A DNA stretch of 64,000 nucleotides from positions 1 to 64,000 of the forward strand of contig JAMKCH010010277.1 in the NCBI GenBank assembly GCA_023653785.1, written 5' to 3'. A program made the position numbers and the translations under genes. This document shows, in pieces, positions 33,838-44,474 of the stretch. This DNA comes from Ophioderma brevispina. Taxonomy: Eukaryota; Echinodermata; Ophiuroidea; Amphilepidida; Ophiodermatidae. The first letter of the stretch is position 1, and each line of letters starts with the position of its first letter. The notes beneath the pieces are model-generated. The model saw nothing but the letters and a program-made list of their open reading frames with translations, was not told the origin of the DNA and ran no database searches.

Positions 33838-34823
33838 TATTTTTTTTCAACACCTCTGTGCGCTGGCCATCTCCGGGAAAAGATTAAATATTTATGTTAT
33901 ACTCTTATTACTATCAATTTATTATTTTTCTTGATCTCATTTGGGTGGGGGCTTGAGGAGTAGGCGGATATTGCTTGGGGCATTTTGACTTTCCACTGCA
34001 GGTTAGGCCTATACGCCACTGTGGACAGAGCACCTTTACCGGTTATTCCTTCATGGATAATAGCTGCACGAAATAATCAATATGCACATGTAAAGAGTTG
34101 AATGGTGTTTATGGGCTTTATTCCGTATAGGCTCAATTGATTTCTTTCATCAAGTCTTAATACACCAAGGATATACTAATTTACCATCAACTGCCGTAGT
34201 CCTCATTCAGTCATCATTACTTTTTTTCTTATCTTTTAGAGTACATTTCTTTCTGTAAAACGATACAGTTTCCCAATAAAATTACTAACAACTTAACCAC
34301 TTATTTTTTCCTTCTGAAAGTTTTTAAGAGACACAAATAAAAGCTCAGTTTTCTTCTAGCGTCAACAACATTTCTGCACGAGGTTCGCATCTACCTGCGT
34401 CAGGCTTGCGTGTCATTGTCACGCATGCAAACACCTCTCAGATCGAAAACAACAACATGCGAATGGCCGTCTTAGCATGCCATAATTCACGATTTTTTCA
34501 GACAAACTAATATACATCAAGATCTAATTCTGTAGCATTTTTCGTTGATGGTAAATTTTCATGGGCCTAAATATGTTCTTTTTTGTACTTCGTGACTCTG
34601 ACTTTCGCCCATTTTGGCACGTATTTTTGGCGTGTTTAGCTTTAATTTTCTCGCACGAAATTCACTTATTCCTACCAATTTCTACTGGAAATCAAAGTTT
34701 AGTATCTCATATGGGTGGTAAGTTCCATAAATTGAACCGAAAATTTCAATATCATTTCGATTTTTAAATTTTTTTTTCGAGTACTCACACTCGTAAATCT
34801 GAGCGCTTGAATTTAAAATTTTG

Positions 34824-34831
34824 TGACGTCA
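34824..34831. promoter_or_regulatory. CRE octamer upstream of the CRH-type gene
   Basis: A perfect tgacgtca lies about 1.3 kb upstream of the CRH-type start codon. CRE sites regulate vertebrate CRH genes, but the same octamer or its core also occurs elsewhere in the window (about 3622, 16551, 56545), so this may be chance. Confidence 0.25.
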
Positions 34832-35096
34832 TATCGGGGGTCACGTCCTGTAAAAAATACCGGAAGTAATGCCACTGGCGTTCCTACTGTATGTACATGT
34901 AGACCCTTATACATTTCACCCTCTAATTATCTGTGTAGGCAGTGTAGTCTTTTTAGGGGGTTGGGTCGATCCTTCCAAATACGCTTAAATATGTCTTCAA
35001 CCCCCAATTTGCAACTAGCATGGTATTTTCTTTATTTTAATGATTGCTCTGGTAAACACTGATGAAACGAAAATGTATCTCTTTGGCAGGTTCCGT

Positions 35097-35410
35097 ATCT
35101 TCCTTTAAAGGCCGAACTCAGAGATTACCGATGAGGGCGCCTCAATTCCAAAAAATGTGCTTTTTGCATGTACATAATGAGTGTCTCATATCACTAATCA
35201 ATCTGTATGAACTAGTAAGCAACTCGAAGTCCTTCATATAGAAAATCACATCTTTGTTTAAAAATCCGGATCGGAAATTTTGTTAATACAACCGTATGCC
35301 TTAGGCACTGTAGATACATAAATGTTATTGCATCAAAACGAAAATCCAATACATCTCAAACTTGGACGTGAGCATCTAGGTGACTATCATATAGTTTTTT
35401 CGTTGACTAT
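35097..35410 (+). repeat. Interspersed repeat, copy 1 (related to 49165-49550)
   Basis: It starts ttaaaggccgaactcagaga near gatgagggcg and includes catatagaaaatcacat and aaaatccggatcgg. The sequence at 49165-49550 has the counterparts in the opposite orientation (accctcatcgggaag, ttccggatccgg). No gene. Confidence 0.5.
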
Positions 35411-36020
35411 TTTTAATAAATATATTAAAAAATTAAATCTCTTGAGTCAGACTTAAGAACCCCTTCCACTTTATGAACCATTGCATATTCGTAAAAATGT
35501 GAAAATTTCCACTCACCATTCTATGGATATGGCTTAACTTAAAACTGTGTAGGCTGGTTAAATTGTTATGCGCCTATATGCCCAATCTTGTTTTCAATAA
35601 TGACGTTAAATATCGCATTTAGGAAATAAGAAATGTCATATAATTGTCTAGTCTGCGAGTGTGGATCAGAATAGCAGACAGCTGGTCTATGGAAGTTTAT
35701 GGCACCACCAAGGAATGGTTGATTCACAGTGATTTAAAAAATTATGTTTTTGTTCAATGACATACGCAAGGAAAGAAGCACATTGCGACAACTTCATTTG
35801 TAATGAGTACAAAACATATTAGCAAAATGACATATGTCCTCTTCCAAAAAATAAACAATTATAATGACATTCATGCCTTCCTAATGAAATAATCAGACAT
35901 AAAAGTATTGTTGCTCAGTACCTCTGCTATTCAAATTAATCGCAGATTTACATCTGTAATCCGGAATTTATTATTTTATAAAGTCTACATACTTCACCCA
36001 CCCCTGCGTGAATGTCGGGC

Positions 36021-36028
36021 ATATAAAG
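36021..36028 (+). promoter_or_regulatory. Possible TATA box of the CRH-type gene
   Basis: The octamer atataaag lies 121 bases upstream of the start codon and would place a transcription start near 36050. The alternative is that transcription starts further upstream and an untranslated exon is spliced to 36138. Both cannot hold for the same transcript. Confidence 0.35.
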
Positions 36029-36117
36029 TCAGTAAGTACTAAATCTTGACATTATTTTTTGTACTCGCAATCCACTCTTCGCAATCACCCATGCCGTTTA
36101 CTCTTAAAATGTTGAAT

Positions 36118-36137
36118 TTTTTTTTTTTACTTTCCAG
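36118..36137 (+). other. Strong splice-acceptor-like site 11 bases before the start codon
   Basis: A run of T followed by actttccag ends at 36137. It has the polypyrimidine tract and AG of a metazoan acceptor and would define an exon starting at 36138, implying an untranslated upstream exon, as known for vertebrate CRH genes. No matching donor has been chosen. Confidence 0.5.
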
Positions 36138-36148
36138 ATATAAACACA

Positions 36149-36344
36149 ATGGAGTTACCGACATTACAACATAAACTTATGGCATTGTTCCTCGCCTTGT
36201 GTCTAGTACAGTGTGGATTTGCGTCACCAATTTCACCATCGGTTAGACAAGATCTATTACAACAGCTCAGGGCGAGAGAAAGAAGGTATAGCGAACAAAT
36301 TAATGAAGATGACACAGAAGATGAACCATTTGCCTTGGACGCAG
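36149..36344 (+). CDS. CRH: CRH-type precursor, coding exon 1 (signal peptide and linker)
   Basis: 65 codons plus one base, from ATG to the GCAG|GTAAGT donor. It encodes the signal peptide and the linker with a basic RARERR site at residues 41-46. If the donor were read through, the frame would continue only to 36388, giving a 79-residue protein without the hormone, so splicing is needed. Confidence 0.85.
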
Positions 36345-39300
36345 GTAAGTTACACCCCCGGGGTTACACCTTAAACTTTGCCCCATAAACTGGGGGGCGA
36401 ACGTGAACCCGAACAGTGTAGCGTATTATTTTCACCATAACGTGCATAACAGAATATGCTTTCGGACATTGACCAACTTGAAGATCCATTTCAAAACCAT
36501 ATGGGTCCATATGACACGATCGGTATAAATAAACCTCGTCCCCCTGATCCCAGTATGTACTGGAAGTGGTCAAATTATTTTTGTTTGAAGAAACCTGCTT
36601 TTTTGCTCAATTACCTTATGAGATCTTAGCGCTAAAAGATGTTTTGGTTGGGGTGTTATGAACGGAAAAGTGTCCCAATTTGGTCTACTAATATTAAAGC
36701 CACTATCAGTCATTTTTTTTCTAAGCTCAAAATGCTCCATTCTGTCACTAAATTAGTAGTCTTTAGGTAATATAAACCCCTTATATTGCTGTTCTTTGTG
36801 AAAAACAGACACTAAAGCAAGTGTTCTTGAAATTGCCATTTACGACTGTTTAGTTTACTAATAAAAGTCGGATCCCGACTTTTATTAGTAAACAATACAT
36901 AAGAAATCGTAATTTCTTAACAAATATGGCGTGTTAAGCCTAGCCACTTACAGGGGTCTCTTCTACAATAATTTCCAATACAATAGTGAAAAAAATGGAC
37001 TTTGATGAAAAATACATGTAGAAGGCGCGATTTGCTTACATTTTGAAGAAATCGCTGATAATGACTTTGACTTTACACAGTATTCTATGGTCGAACAAAG
37101 TTACGTTTTTAACTCTCATAACAAAATAGATTCAAATATTGAAACTTAACAGATGGGATGGGGTCAGAAGAGTCAGTCAAGATGAAAACTTTATAATAAA
37201 ATTGGGCCATCCCCTTTAATGCAAACACCATTCAATATTGTCTAAGTAACATAAATGTTCCCATTTTACGTGAAGTATTGCGAAGTTTTGAAAGTGAATA
37301 GGAGTGGTTTTGGTTGGCTACTCCTTACTTATATCCCTCACGTCCCTAGAGGAAAATCTGCCGATCTCCGCAAAAAGGAGTACCTGCAGCGTTATCTTTA
37401 TTGTTAGATCTAGGGAAATTTCCCCTAACCACGGTAGGGGTCCGCTCCGTGATTTTTTTTTCAAACGTGCATTTAAATGGTTATGAGATATTCAAGACGC
37501 CCAGGGCCAGACACAAAACATGTTTATATGAGCATGCAATCTGATGCAATGTGGTCTGTATGTGAAGTACACCTGAGCAGAATGTTAAGGGATCATGACA
37601 TTACTTGACTGTAAAAACATTAGTGATTAAAGGGGATATCCGCCCTTGGAAACTATTCAAACATACGCTCTTAAAATAATTATCACGGTGTTGTGTCAGG
37701 AAGGACCATGTCGACAAATTGGTATCATTTACCCAGTTATTTGTGTCCAAAGTACACAGTGTTGTGTGTTCTTTACAAAAACGATGCAGTATTTTACTAA
37801 TATGTCGACCATGTTCCCTCCTGACACAACAGCGTGGTAATTATTTTTAAGAGTGCACTGAAATTGAGATTGAAATCCATGGCCGGGTGTGGCTGCATCC
37901 TGTCTTGATCTAAATCAACGTTTTTAAGGAGGTGCACAGTATTGGTGGTATTCATAAAATCAAGCCCGGGCTTATATACTGCATCCTGTAATCCATTCTT
38001 TTCAGCCTTCTGGGACTGCCCCCGACTTGGGACGGGCGGTGGTGGGTTGAGAGCTTTGGTTCCAGGAACACTCCCTCTCCAGTTGCAGTAACTGTCATGG
38101 CATTGTTTGGATGTTTTCTTTTCTTCATCTACATAATTATGTGAACCCATGCTATATTTATTTGTGAAGCTAGGAATATTTGCTACGAGGTGAACAACGT
38201 ACAAGTCAATGCCCCTACTTTACCCTACAGTTCCGTAGAATGGAAACCGTAAGATAGGGCTTGCAAGCTGGAATAATCCGAAGAGAAATCAAGCTCCATT
38301 GAAGGCATGACTGTTCACAGGAACCTAGCTTATAATGATGCTGTCTCTGCCTTGTAGTCATCCCCTGGGGGATGTTTGGTCGTGCCTCGTGTGACTAAAC
38401 TCCCAACTAGCAAACTTCTTGTTGTTTCTTGTGAGCCACAATGCATTGGTAGCTTGTTGAGCTATTCTTGATACAGAGTCCAGTGCCTTCTTGATTTCCT
38501 TATTTGTCAGCCCAAGGAATTTGAAGCAGGTCCTCAGAGTCTTGGTGAATCCGCTGGACCCCACTTCTACTGGGAAGTATTTCAGCTCCCATCCAGTTTC
38601 TCGTGTTTCTTTATAAGGTCTTCATATTTGCACTTCTTTCGGTGGTTTGCTTGTGCCATATTATCTTCTGCCGGTACTGTCAGTTCCATGACCACACCTT
38701 CTTTCCTTACAAGAGAATGGATGGTGACATCTGGTTTTAGTGACGTGGTGACACATTCTACAATTTTTTTTTGTTATATGAACACAATATTAATGTTTAA
38801 AATGTATATAAATTCTGCTTTTGCTAATAATAAACAAACTTTTATTGCAAGTATTTTTTCCATGACATCCCACTTGTCAAATCAAATTATATTCATTCAA
38901 TTAAAACTTAGAAAAACAACAAAAGCAAGGTTATGTAATTTGCTGACCATGTGATTTTCAAAACCTGCCACAAATGCATGCCAGGGCACAACAATAAAAG
39001 GTAACAATGATGCATGATGTCACTACAAACAGTGAACAAAAATAAAGCTCTTTTTCTGGAATTTTCTTATACTGTAAACATCCAAATTTGTGTTAAAATA
39101 CGTAAAACCAAATAGTTTTGCCTAATGTAAATTTGTAATTTGTCTATGCATCTTTTAAACTGAAAACAACACTATTCATCGAGTAAATAGTAGCCAAATT
39201 TTAGTACCCTAAGCAAGGTTATTTGAAGCCATCTCAGGGTTTCAAGTTTAGCAGGGAGAGCATAAAAATGTAGAATCTATGTTTGAAGCAAATAATTATC

Positions 39301-42300
39301 TTGTAACAGTAGATCTCAAAACCCTTTTTTTTTCGTTGTTGGCCATGTTCCTGTACGTTATGATAAACCATATCAGGGGTTTATGTGGAAAAGTCATCAT
39401 TACCAACATGACCAATGGATCTCTTTACCTTACCATTTGGATGTAATGCACACCCCTATTTCTTTGCCAAAATTATGGGCCCAGTTTTGATATAATTTAC
39501 GCAAATGTGGACGTCCAGCTTTGTATGTAGATGGCTTTAGTTTTTGGCATCAAATCAAAAATATTGAAACAAAACGGAGCTATTGGAAACTATAATATAT
39601 TTGATTTTTTTTATTTCCAGTTAAAAGACAGACTACTTCGTGTTTTTCAAACAGAAAAGCAAGACTATATTACTTTTTTATAGTCTTTAAAGGTTCAAGC
39701 GTGAAATTTCCCAATAGTGAAATTCGTAACGCTCCCTCCAAAAAATGAAAATCAATCCGAAAGAGCGAAAATTCACTCTAAATATGAATGCACTTTACCA
39801 ATATCACGCCTTTAGAGTGTGAACTATTCGCTAGACTTCTGTTTTTAGAGGAGTATAAAATAATAAAATTTGAAACCTGAAAATATGTTAACGCATGCAA
39901 TTATGAAAAGCCATGAACTACAAATTTCAATCATGTCCTTCTAGCCTATATTTTTGGTTTCCACTTTTGTTTAATATTGAATTGCAATCATTTATTACTT
40001 TTATACTACTTTTAATTCTTGTGCTCTCGCAAATGTACCAGGAGGTGATTAGCGGTTTAAACCCCCTTTAATTTAGTATTTCAATTTATATTTATTGCAT
40101 AAATGCATTCGTCCGTTCAGACTTGAGTGTCCAAAGGAAGAATTAAATTTCATCATGTCTTGCGCTCCGATTTGGAGACTTGTTCTTTTTTACTTATTTA
40201 CTACTGTCTCTCCAATTACCTTGGAAATGCAGCCTGTTTAAATCATTAAAAGAAAAGGTCTGGAAAGAAAAAATATCTTTGATAATGTTGGACTTGAAAA
40301 CGTTTTTACGCATACAACTGAAATGTTTCATGTAAAGTTTTTAAAAACCTTACAACCTCTGGTCATTTTAATATCAATATGAGCTGTGTCATTCAATGTA
40401 CCATGATTTAAAATAACTGACCGAATCCACTTGCGCTCTTGATAATATAAAGATGTCTGATTATTTTTATTCGTGTACCTTATGCATATTGTCGATATGG
40501 TTTCATTTGGAGAGGATGTGTTAATACTGAAATTTAAAGAGCCGAAGACGTAATGGACTATATATTTAAATTATGAAGTGGAATTGTTCTGTTATTGTAG
40601 AATAGGCTTTAATTGCGGTATGATTAATTTAAACCAATTTAAATGCCATAATTCCTCTTGAGTTAACTCAGTAAAGGTAACGTTTGATGATTTTCATGAT
40701 TCTTCTGACTATGTGTAAAAGGTGCAAGAATTTGCCTTAGATTTAGTGGACTGTATGTCTTTCCCTCTATGTTTTTGTGCTTTTGTCACGACATTCGTAT
40801 AATTAAAAGTGCAAGCTAAATTCGTCAAATGACCGGATTTTCAATATATATTATTGTAACCATTTTTTTTAATTTATGAATTTTATATCTTTATATGGCA
40901 GAAGTAAACGCAATCTATAGAAAGCAAAATCCATTTGAAAATCAATCCCCTGAACTGATCTACAACACAAATCTAGTCCATCATACAAGATGTCAAAAAA
41001 TAATAAAAAAGATACATACTCTCCAGAACCTTATGTACCCTCATGTACTCCCTCATGTACCTTAAACTTCAATGTAGAAGCAAATAGTTCAAAAAAGTTG
41101 AATTGCAGCTTACTAACTGCTGGGTGTTTCCTTAAGGTGAACCGCGTCTTTCCGACACAGTTATGAATTTGGAAACCTTAACGGAATAAGCCACACGGTT
41201 TCTGTGGTTTATTCCGTTAATGTTTCCGAATTCATAAATGTGTCGGAAAGACGTGGGTAACCTTACGGAAACACCCAGCAGTTAGTAAGCTGCAATTCAC
41301 CTTTTTATACCATCTTATTAGCTAGCCTACATCACGAGCTATATTTTAATGACATGTTGTAAATTCTACTTTGGCCACTTTCGTGGTGTTTTTTTTTTCA
41401 GGCTTTATAACTCTGTGTGTTCTTATTTCATAAGATGAAGAACTTACAATGAATCAGTTACATTAGAAAGCACTAACGTTTGGATGAGTATAGCTAGTCA
41501 AATGTTTGGAAATAGCACAATAATTTAACGCTAAAACATGTTTAACACAATATTATTGATTTTACTTCAGAAACTCATCAATTTAGAGCACGCAATCGAA
41601 AAAGGGTAGTGGAGTGTAGCCTTACTGAAATATATGGTATGCTGCACTAAATTCCTGAATGCTGGCCAAAGTGAAATTTTAACGTGCTTTACTAAACCTG
41701 TCATAACATTTATCTCATGGGCAACCTGTAGCTGAAAATCGGTTCTTTACGATTCGCAAAATATTTTGATTTAAAATAGTCTAGTGTTTAACCAAATAAT
41801 CCAAAATAGGAATAATTATATTATATCCTTCATACCTATGCCATATCATGTGCTTTTTTCCGTTAACGGAATAAAACACGTGGTAAAGATTAGGTGCGAA
41901 TAACGTAGTTATAATAATTTTCTAAAACACCATGCGCTACACTTTGCAGACTTTATCTAGGTCTTGTGCCGACGAAACAATCTAATAATTGACAGCTACC
42001 ATTCTAATTACCATACCATTTCACTCCTTTTTGTCATTTAAAGGTGATTATTGGGCTCCTCGATTTCTCCATAGTATAAAATCATGTCTCCTTTCCTTTT
42101 GTGTTTACTCTATCACTTTCTACTTTGATTGTTGTTTCATTTTCTTGAATCCCATTAGGTCGACTCAAGAGAAGTGGTGGATCGCCGATAGCATTCAATC
42201 CTGGTCTAGTTGTACTAGATATCTTACGGAGCACAATAGACAACGACAGAAGGCGGCAGGCGATGTCAGAGGCAGCTGCCATGAACAGTGAACTTTTTAC

Positions 42301-42319
42301 CAGAGTTGGCAGGAGATAG
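36149..42319 (+). CDS. CRH: CRH/DH44-type neuropeptide precursor (join 36149..36344, 42159..42319)
   Basis: This gene encodes a secreted hormone precursor. The joined frame is 118 residues plus stop; the exons join in phase 1 (one base, then GT) through a GTAAGT donor and a TTAG acceptor. Residues 1-25 are a signal peptide with a Leu/Ala-rich core ending at CGFA. Residues 26-66 are a linker, acidic at its end (NEDDTEDEP). LKR at 68-70 is a convertase site. Residues 71-115 form the peptide: it starts SGGSPIAFNPGLVVLDILR and ends NSELFTRV, followed by G (amide donor), RR and stop. As in vertebrate CRH, Pro-Ile is at positions 5-6 and Asn is exactly seven residues before an amidated aliphatic end, with Leu three residues after that Asn. 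The length (45) fits the DH44 and CRH range. By family knowledge the receptor would be a class B GPCR. The start has A at -3 and G at +4. The odd feature is RRR inside the peptide. Orthology is inferred from motifs alone. Confidence 0.88.
36853..36893. other. Perfect 19 bp stem-loop in the CRH-type intron
   Basis: gtttactaataaaagtcgg pairs exactly with ccgacttttattagtaaac around three bases (atc). It may be a very short MITE; no second copy was seen in this window. Confidence 0.8.
37331..37490 (+). mobile_element. ACGTCCCTAGAGG family, copy 3 (intronic)
   Basis: It begins atatccctcacgtccctaga, contains agcgttatctttattgttag and tccgctccgtgattttt, and ends in a degraded version of the right terminus (ttatgagatattc). 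Confidence 0.7.
37666..37857. mobile_element. 192 bp fold-back element in the CRH-type intron
   Basis: The left arm gctcttaaaataattatcac then ggtgttgtgtcaggaaggac and catgtcgac is mirrored by gtcgaccatgttccctcctg then acacaacagc and ggtaattatttttaagagt. Confidence 0.75.
38358..38759 (-). pseudogene. Transposon-derived nuclease-like C-terminal domain (broken)
   Basis: On the minus strand, from about 38759 downward, the translation reads SLKPDVTIHSLVRKEGVVME then LTVPAEDNMAQANHRKKCKY and EDLIKKHEKLDG. After a one-base frame change it gives WELKYFPVEVGSSGFTKTLR and GLTNKEIKKALDSVSRIAQQ. The spacing PD...(11-13)...E-x-T followed by a Lys-rich helix resembles a PD-(D/E)XK-type nuclease core as found at the C-terminus of some retroelement proteins. 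I infer a mobile-element origin. A frameshift near 38598 and missing upstream domains make it non-functional. The domain name is the uncertain part. Confidence 0.5.
41098..41300. mobile_element. Fold-back element in the CRH-type intron, same family as 7450-7653
   Basis: The arms pair over almost their whole length: ttgaattgcagcttactaac at the left against gttagtaagctgcaattcac at the right, with gtctttccgacac/gtgtcggaaagac further in. The core cggaataa and ttccgaattcataa blocks tie it to 7450-7653. Confidence 0.85.
42159..42319 (+). CDS. CRH: CRH-type precursor, coding exon 2 (hormone exon)
   Basis: It starts at GT after ATTAG and encodes the cleavage site LKR, the whole 45-residue peptide, the amidation glycine, RR and the stop. 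Having the hormone as the very last part of the precursor is usual for CRH-family genes. Confidence 0.88.
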
Positions 42320-42365
42320 GATTGCTCACTAGGAACTAGAACATTGAATGATCGCTGACTTTGTT

Positions 42366-42388
42366 AATTTATTTATTTATCTATTTAA
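42366..42388 (+). promoter_or_regulatory. AU-rich element in the presumed 3' UTR
   Basis: Forty-seven bases after the stop codon lies aatttatttatttatctatt, with three ATTTA pentamers and the TTATTTATT nonamer, typical of mRNA-destabilising elements. No canonical AATAAA was found in the next kilobase; ATTAAA at 42476 is one candidate poly(A) signal. Confidence 0.45.
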
Positions 42389-42476
42389 TATGTGGGTGAT
42401 GTGTTCCTGAGAGTTTTTACCTCAAAAGAAAGAAGTATTGGAGTTGATTACCGGAGTTACCACTTCCACACAACTA

Positions 42477-42834
42477 TTAAAGGTGCAACGAGAGATTTTA
42501 AGGCACCGAAATATTGTGTCATAATAGTAATTTCATATAGATTAGACACTCAATGGATTTCTTACCTTGTATTTTGCTACAGAAATGTCTTAAAAGAAAG
42601 AAAAAAGGTGATTTTGATTTGCTCATATTTCAATGTAAAACATAGGCTGAATTTCGTATTTGCTCCTATACAAAATTAGAAATTTCACATTTTTTGTTTC
42701 AAAGAAACATTTCTCAGCTTAATCCTTTCAGGTGGGGATATTTTTGATGGAAAGCTTTACATCAGGACAAAAATCTGTACTTTCAAATTTTTATGGACAC
42801 CTGAAATCTCTCGTTGCACCTTTAACGATGAGAG
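42477..42834. mobile_element. 358 bp element with TTAAAGGTGCAACGAGAGA inverted ends
   Basis: Left end ttaaaggtgcaacgagagat; right end atctctcgttgcacctttaa. These are perfect over 20 bases. It lies within or just past the CRH-type 3' UTR, so it may supply the mRNA end or lie downstream of it. The 95- and 86-codon frames near it are not recognised. Confidence 0.75.
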
Positions 42835-42935
42835 AGCAAATTAAGAGACGTGGTGCTTCTGCAAGACATTCTTCGAATTATGAGGATGTAATTTGGCAAA
42901 AGTGTCGTAAATTAAGGGACAAAGAGTCTAGTGTT

Positions 42936-43194
42936 GTTCATGATAATTCCGTAATCGTTTTTCTGAGGCAAACTATTACGCCGTTATCATGAACAACGCT
43001 AAACTATGCGTTCATGATAATGTTGTAATAGTTTGTCTAAAGCAAAGTATTACGCCATTATCATGAAGAACACTAAACTCTGTGTTCATGATAATACCGT
43101 AATAGTATGTCTGAGGCAAACCCTTACGCTATTATCATGAACAACACTAAACTCTGTGTTCATGATAATAACGTAGTAATTTGTCTAGGCAAAA
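42936..43194. repeat. 74 bp palindromic tandem array (about 3.5 units)
   Basis: Units begin with gttcatgataat at 42936, 43010, 43084 and 43158, an exact 74-base period. Each unit is itself a hairpin: gttcatgataat...gtaatagtttgtct pairs with ggcaaactattacgc...attatcatgaac. Confidence 0.9.
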
Positions 43195-44470
43195 TGAGCA
43201 TGAACAGTGGAAATGTCATTTAAAAAATAGGTTTGCAGATGAGGATTTATAGATCTAGCAAAAAGAAAATCCTGAAAAATCTGCCTTAGTCAGGGCAATA
43301 GTCGCATGAATGACTTGCGTGATACTTAACACAAAAAAGACAATCAGTGCTAACCAAATTTCAACAGATAAAGAACAGTCACGTGATGTGTTGAAACGAA
43401 TAATGACGCTAATGTATGATGATAAAGGTAGTAAAGGTTTAGAGCATTCGCTATACAAAGCCACCATTTGTTTGGATGAGTTGAGGCATTTCCTTGAAGC
43501 GATTTATCAGCAATGAATGCTATGTGGTGGTGGGTTAGTGGGTGGGTAAGACTGTGTGTGATGGTGGGCGGGTGTACCTTGGGTCATGTATTTTTAATTT
43601 GTTGTTTGTTCTTCTTTTCTTTCCTGTTTTCCTCCAAACTAGGCAAAATATTTGGTACCGAATAGTGGGAAACGACTATAATGATTGCCTTCAAAATTGA
43701 AGTATTGCATTTAGAGTTTAAAACCAACTGCTTTTCGAAGCATTTTCAGCCAATAGGCATTAGACATTTTGTCCTTTCAATTTGTCTCTGTTATCGTTGC
43801 GAGAATTTTAAGGGTGAATTAGTAGATTGACTTTAAAACAAGATTGAGACACTTACTTGAAAATGGTATTGAACCCACCACTTTAATTAAATATACATAT
43901 CTATATTATTTGTGTACATTTTAAACATAGTAAACTATATATGTATAATATATAATTATATGAATTTCTACTTTTCAATTTGTTAGATGGTGCATTAAGA
44001 TATTTTTGACAAGAAACATTGACAAATATTTCAAATTTGTAACTAGTTATCGACAGTTCCATGCATTATAATTACCTCGCCTAAATTCTGTTGTGATTAA
44101 AATATCGTAAAGAATACCTCAAAACAACAGTAGAACTCTGCGCTTTCTATATGAAGTAAATACAAAACACATATAATTTTATACAATATATGAATTACAC
44201 GACAACAAGAACAAAATAAGGCAAAGTTAGAATTGAAAAGTTACAGCGTATAAATGAGGAAATATATGAAATCTGTATGTTCATATTTATCATGTAGTCA
44301 TGTTTTCGGATTTAACAGAAAAGGAAAGATGCATTTTACTATAGACATTGTCACTTCCAATGTTTACAAACACAAATTAGCACTTGGTCAGTTGACATGC
44401 TTGCGGTAACACAACATAAACACTGCACTGTCCAATGGCTTACTTTGATTTAGCGCGAGTTTAAAAGCAC
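43195..44470. other. Non-coding stretch with one unassigned 68-codon frame
   Basis: The + frame at 43310-43516 has a charged, helix-like composition (for example DVLKRIMTLMYDDKGSKGLE) but no motif I recognise and no obvious splice context. It is only a weak candidate for a small gene or exon. The rest is AT-rich without features. Confidence 0.3.
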
Positions 44471-44474
44471 ATAC

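Larger units (their letters stand above)
36345..42158 (+). other. Phase-1 intron of the CRH-type gene (5814 bp)
   Basis: It begins GTAAGT and ends with a pyrimidine-rich stretch and ATTAG. Inside are a 19 bp stem-loop (36853), a member of the ACGTCCCTAGAGG family (37331), a fold-back element (37666), a nuclease-like transposon remnant on the minus strand (38358) and another fold-back element (41098). The rest (about 38800-41090) shows only AT-rich sequence with nothing I can name. Confidence 0.85.

Noticed and set aside
34824..34831. CRE as firm evidence for CRH regulation
   Set aside because: The octamer recurs in unrelated repeats in this window, so it is weak evidence on its own.
42732..42992. 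86-codon + frame after the CRH-type gene
   Set aside because: It starts inside an inverted-repeat element and ends in the palindromic array; no domain recognised.
42936..43194. CRISPR-like palindromic repeats
   Set aside because: The spacers are identical in every unit and are part of the 74 bp tandem repeat.
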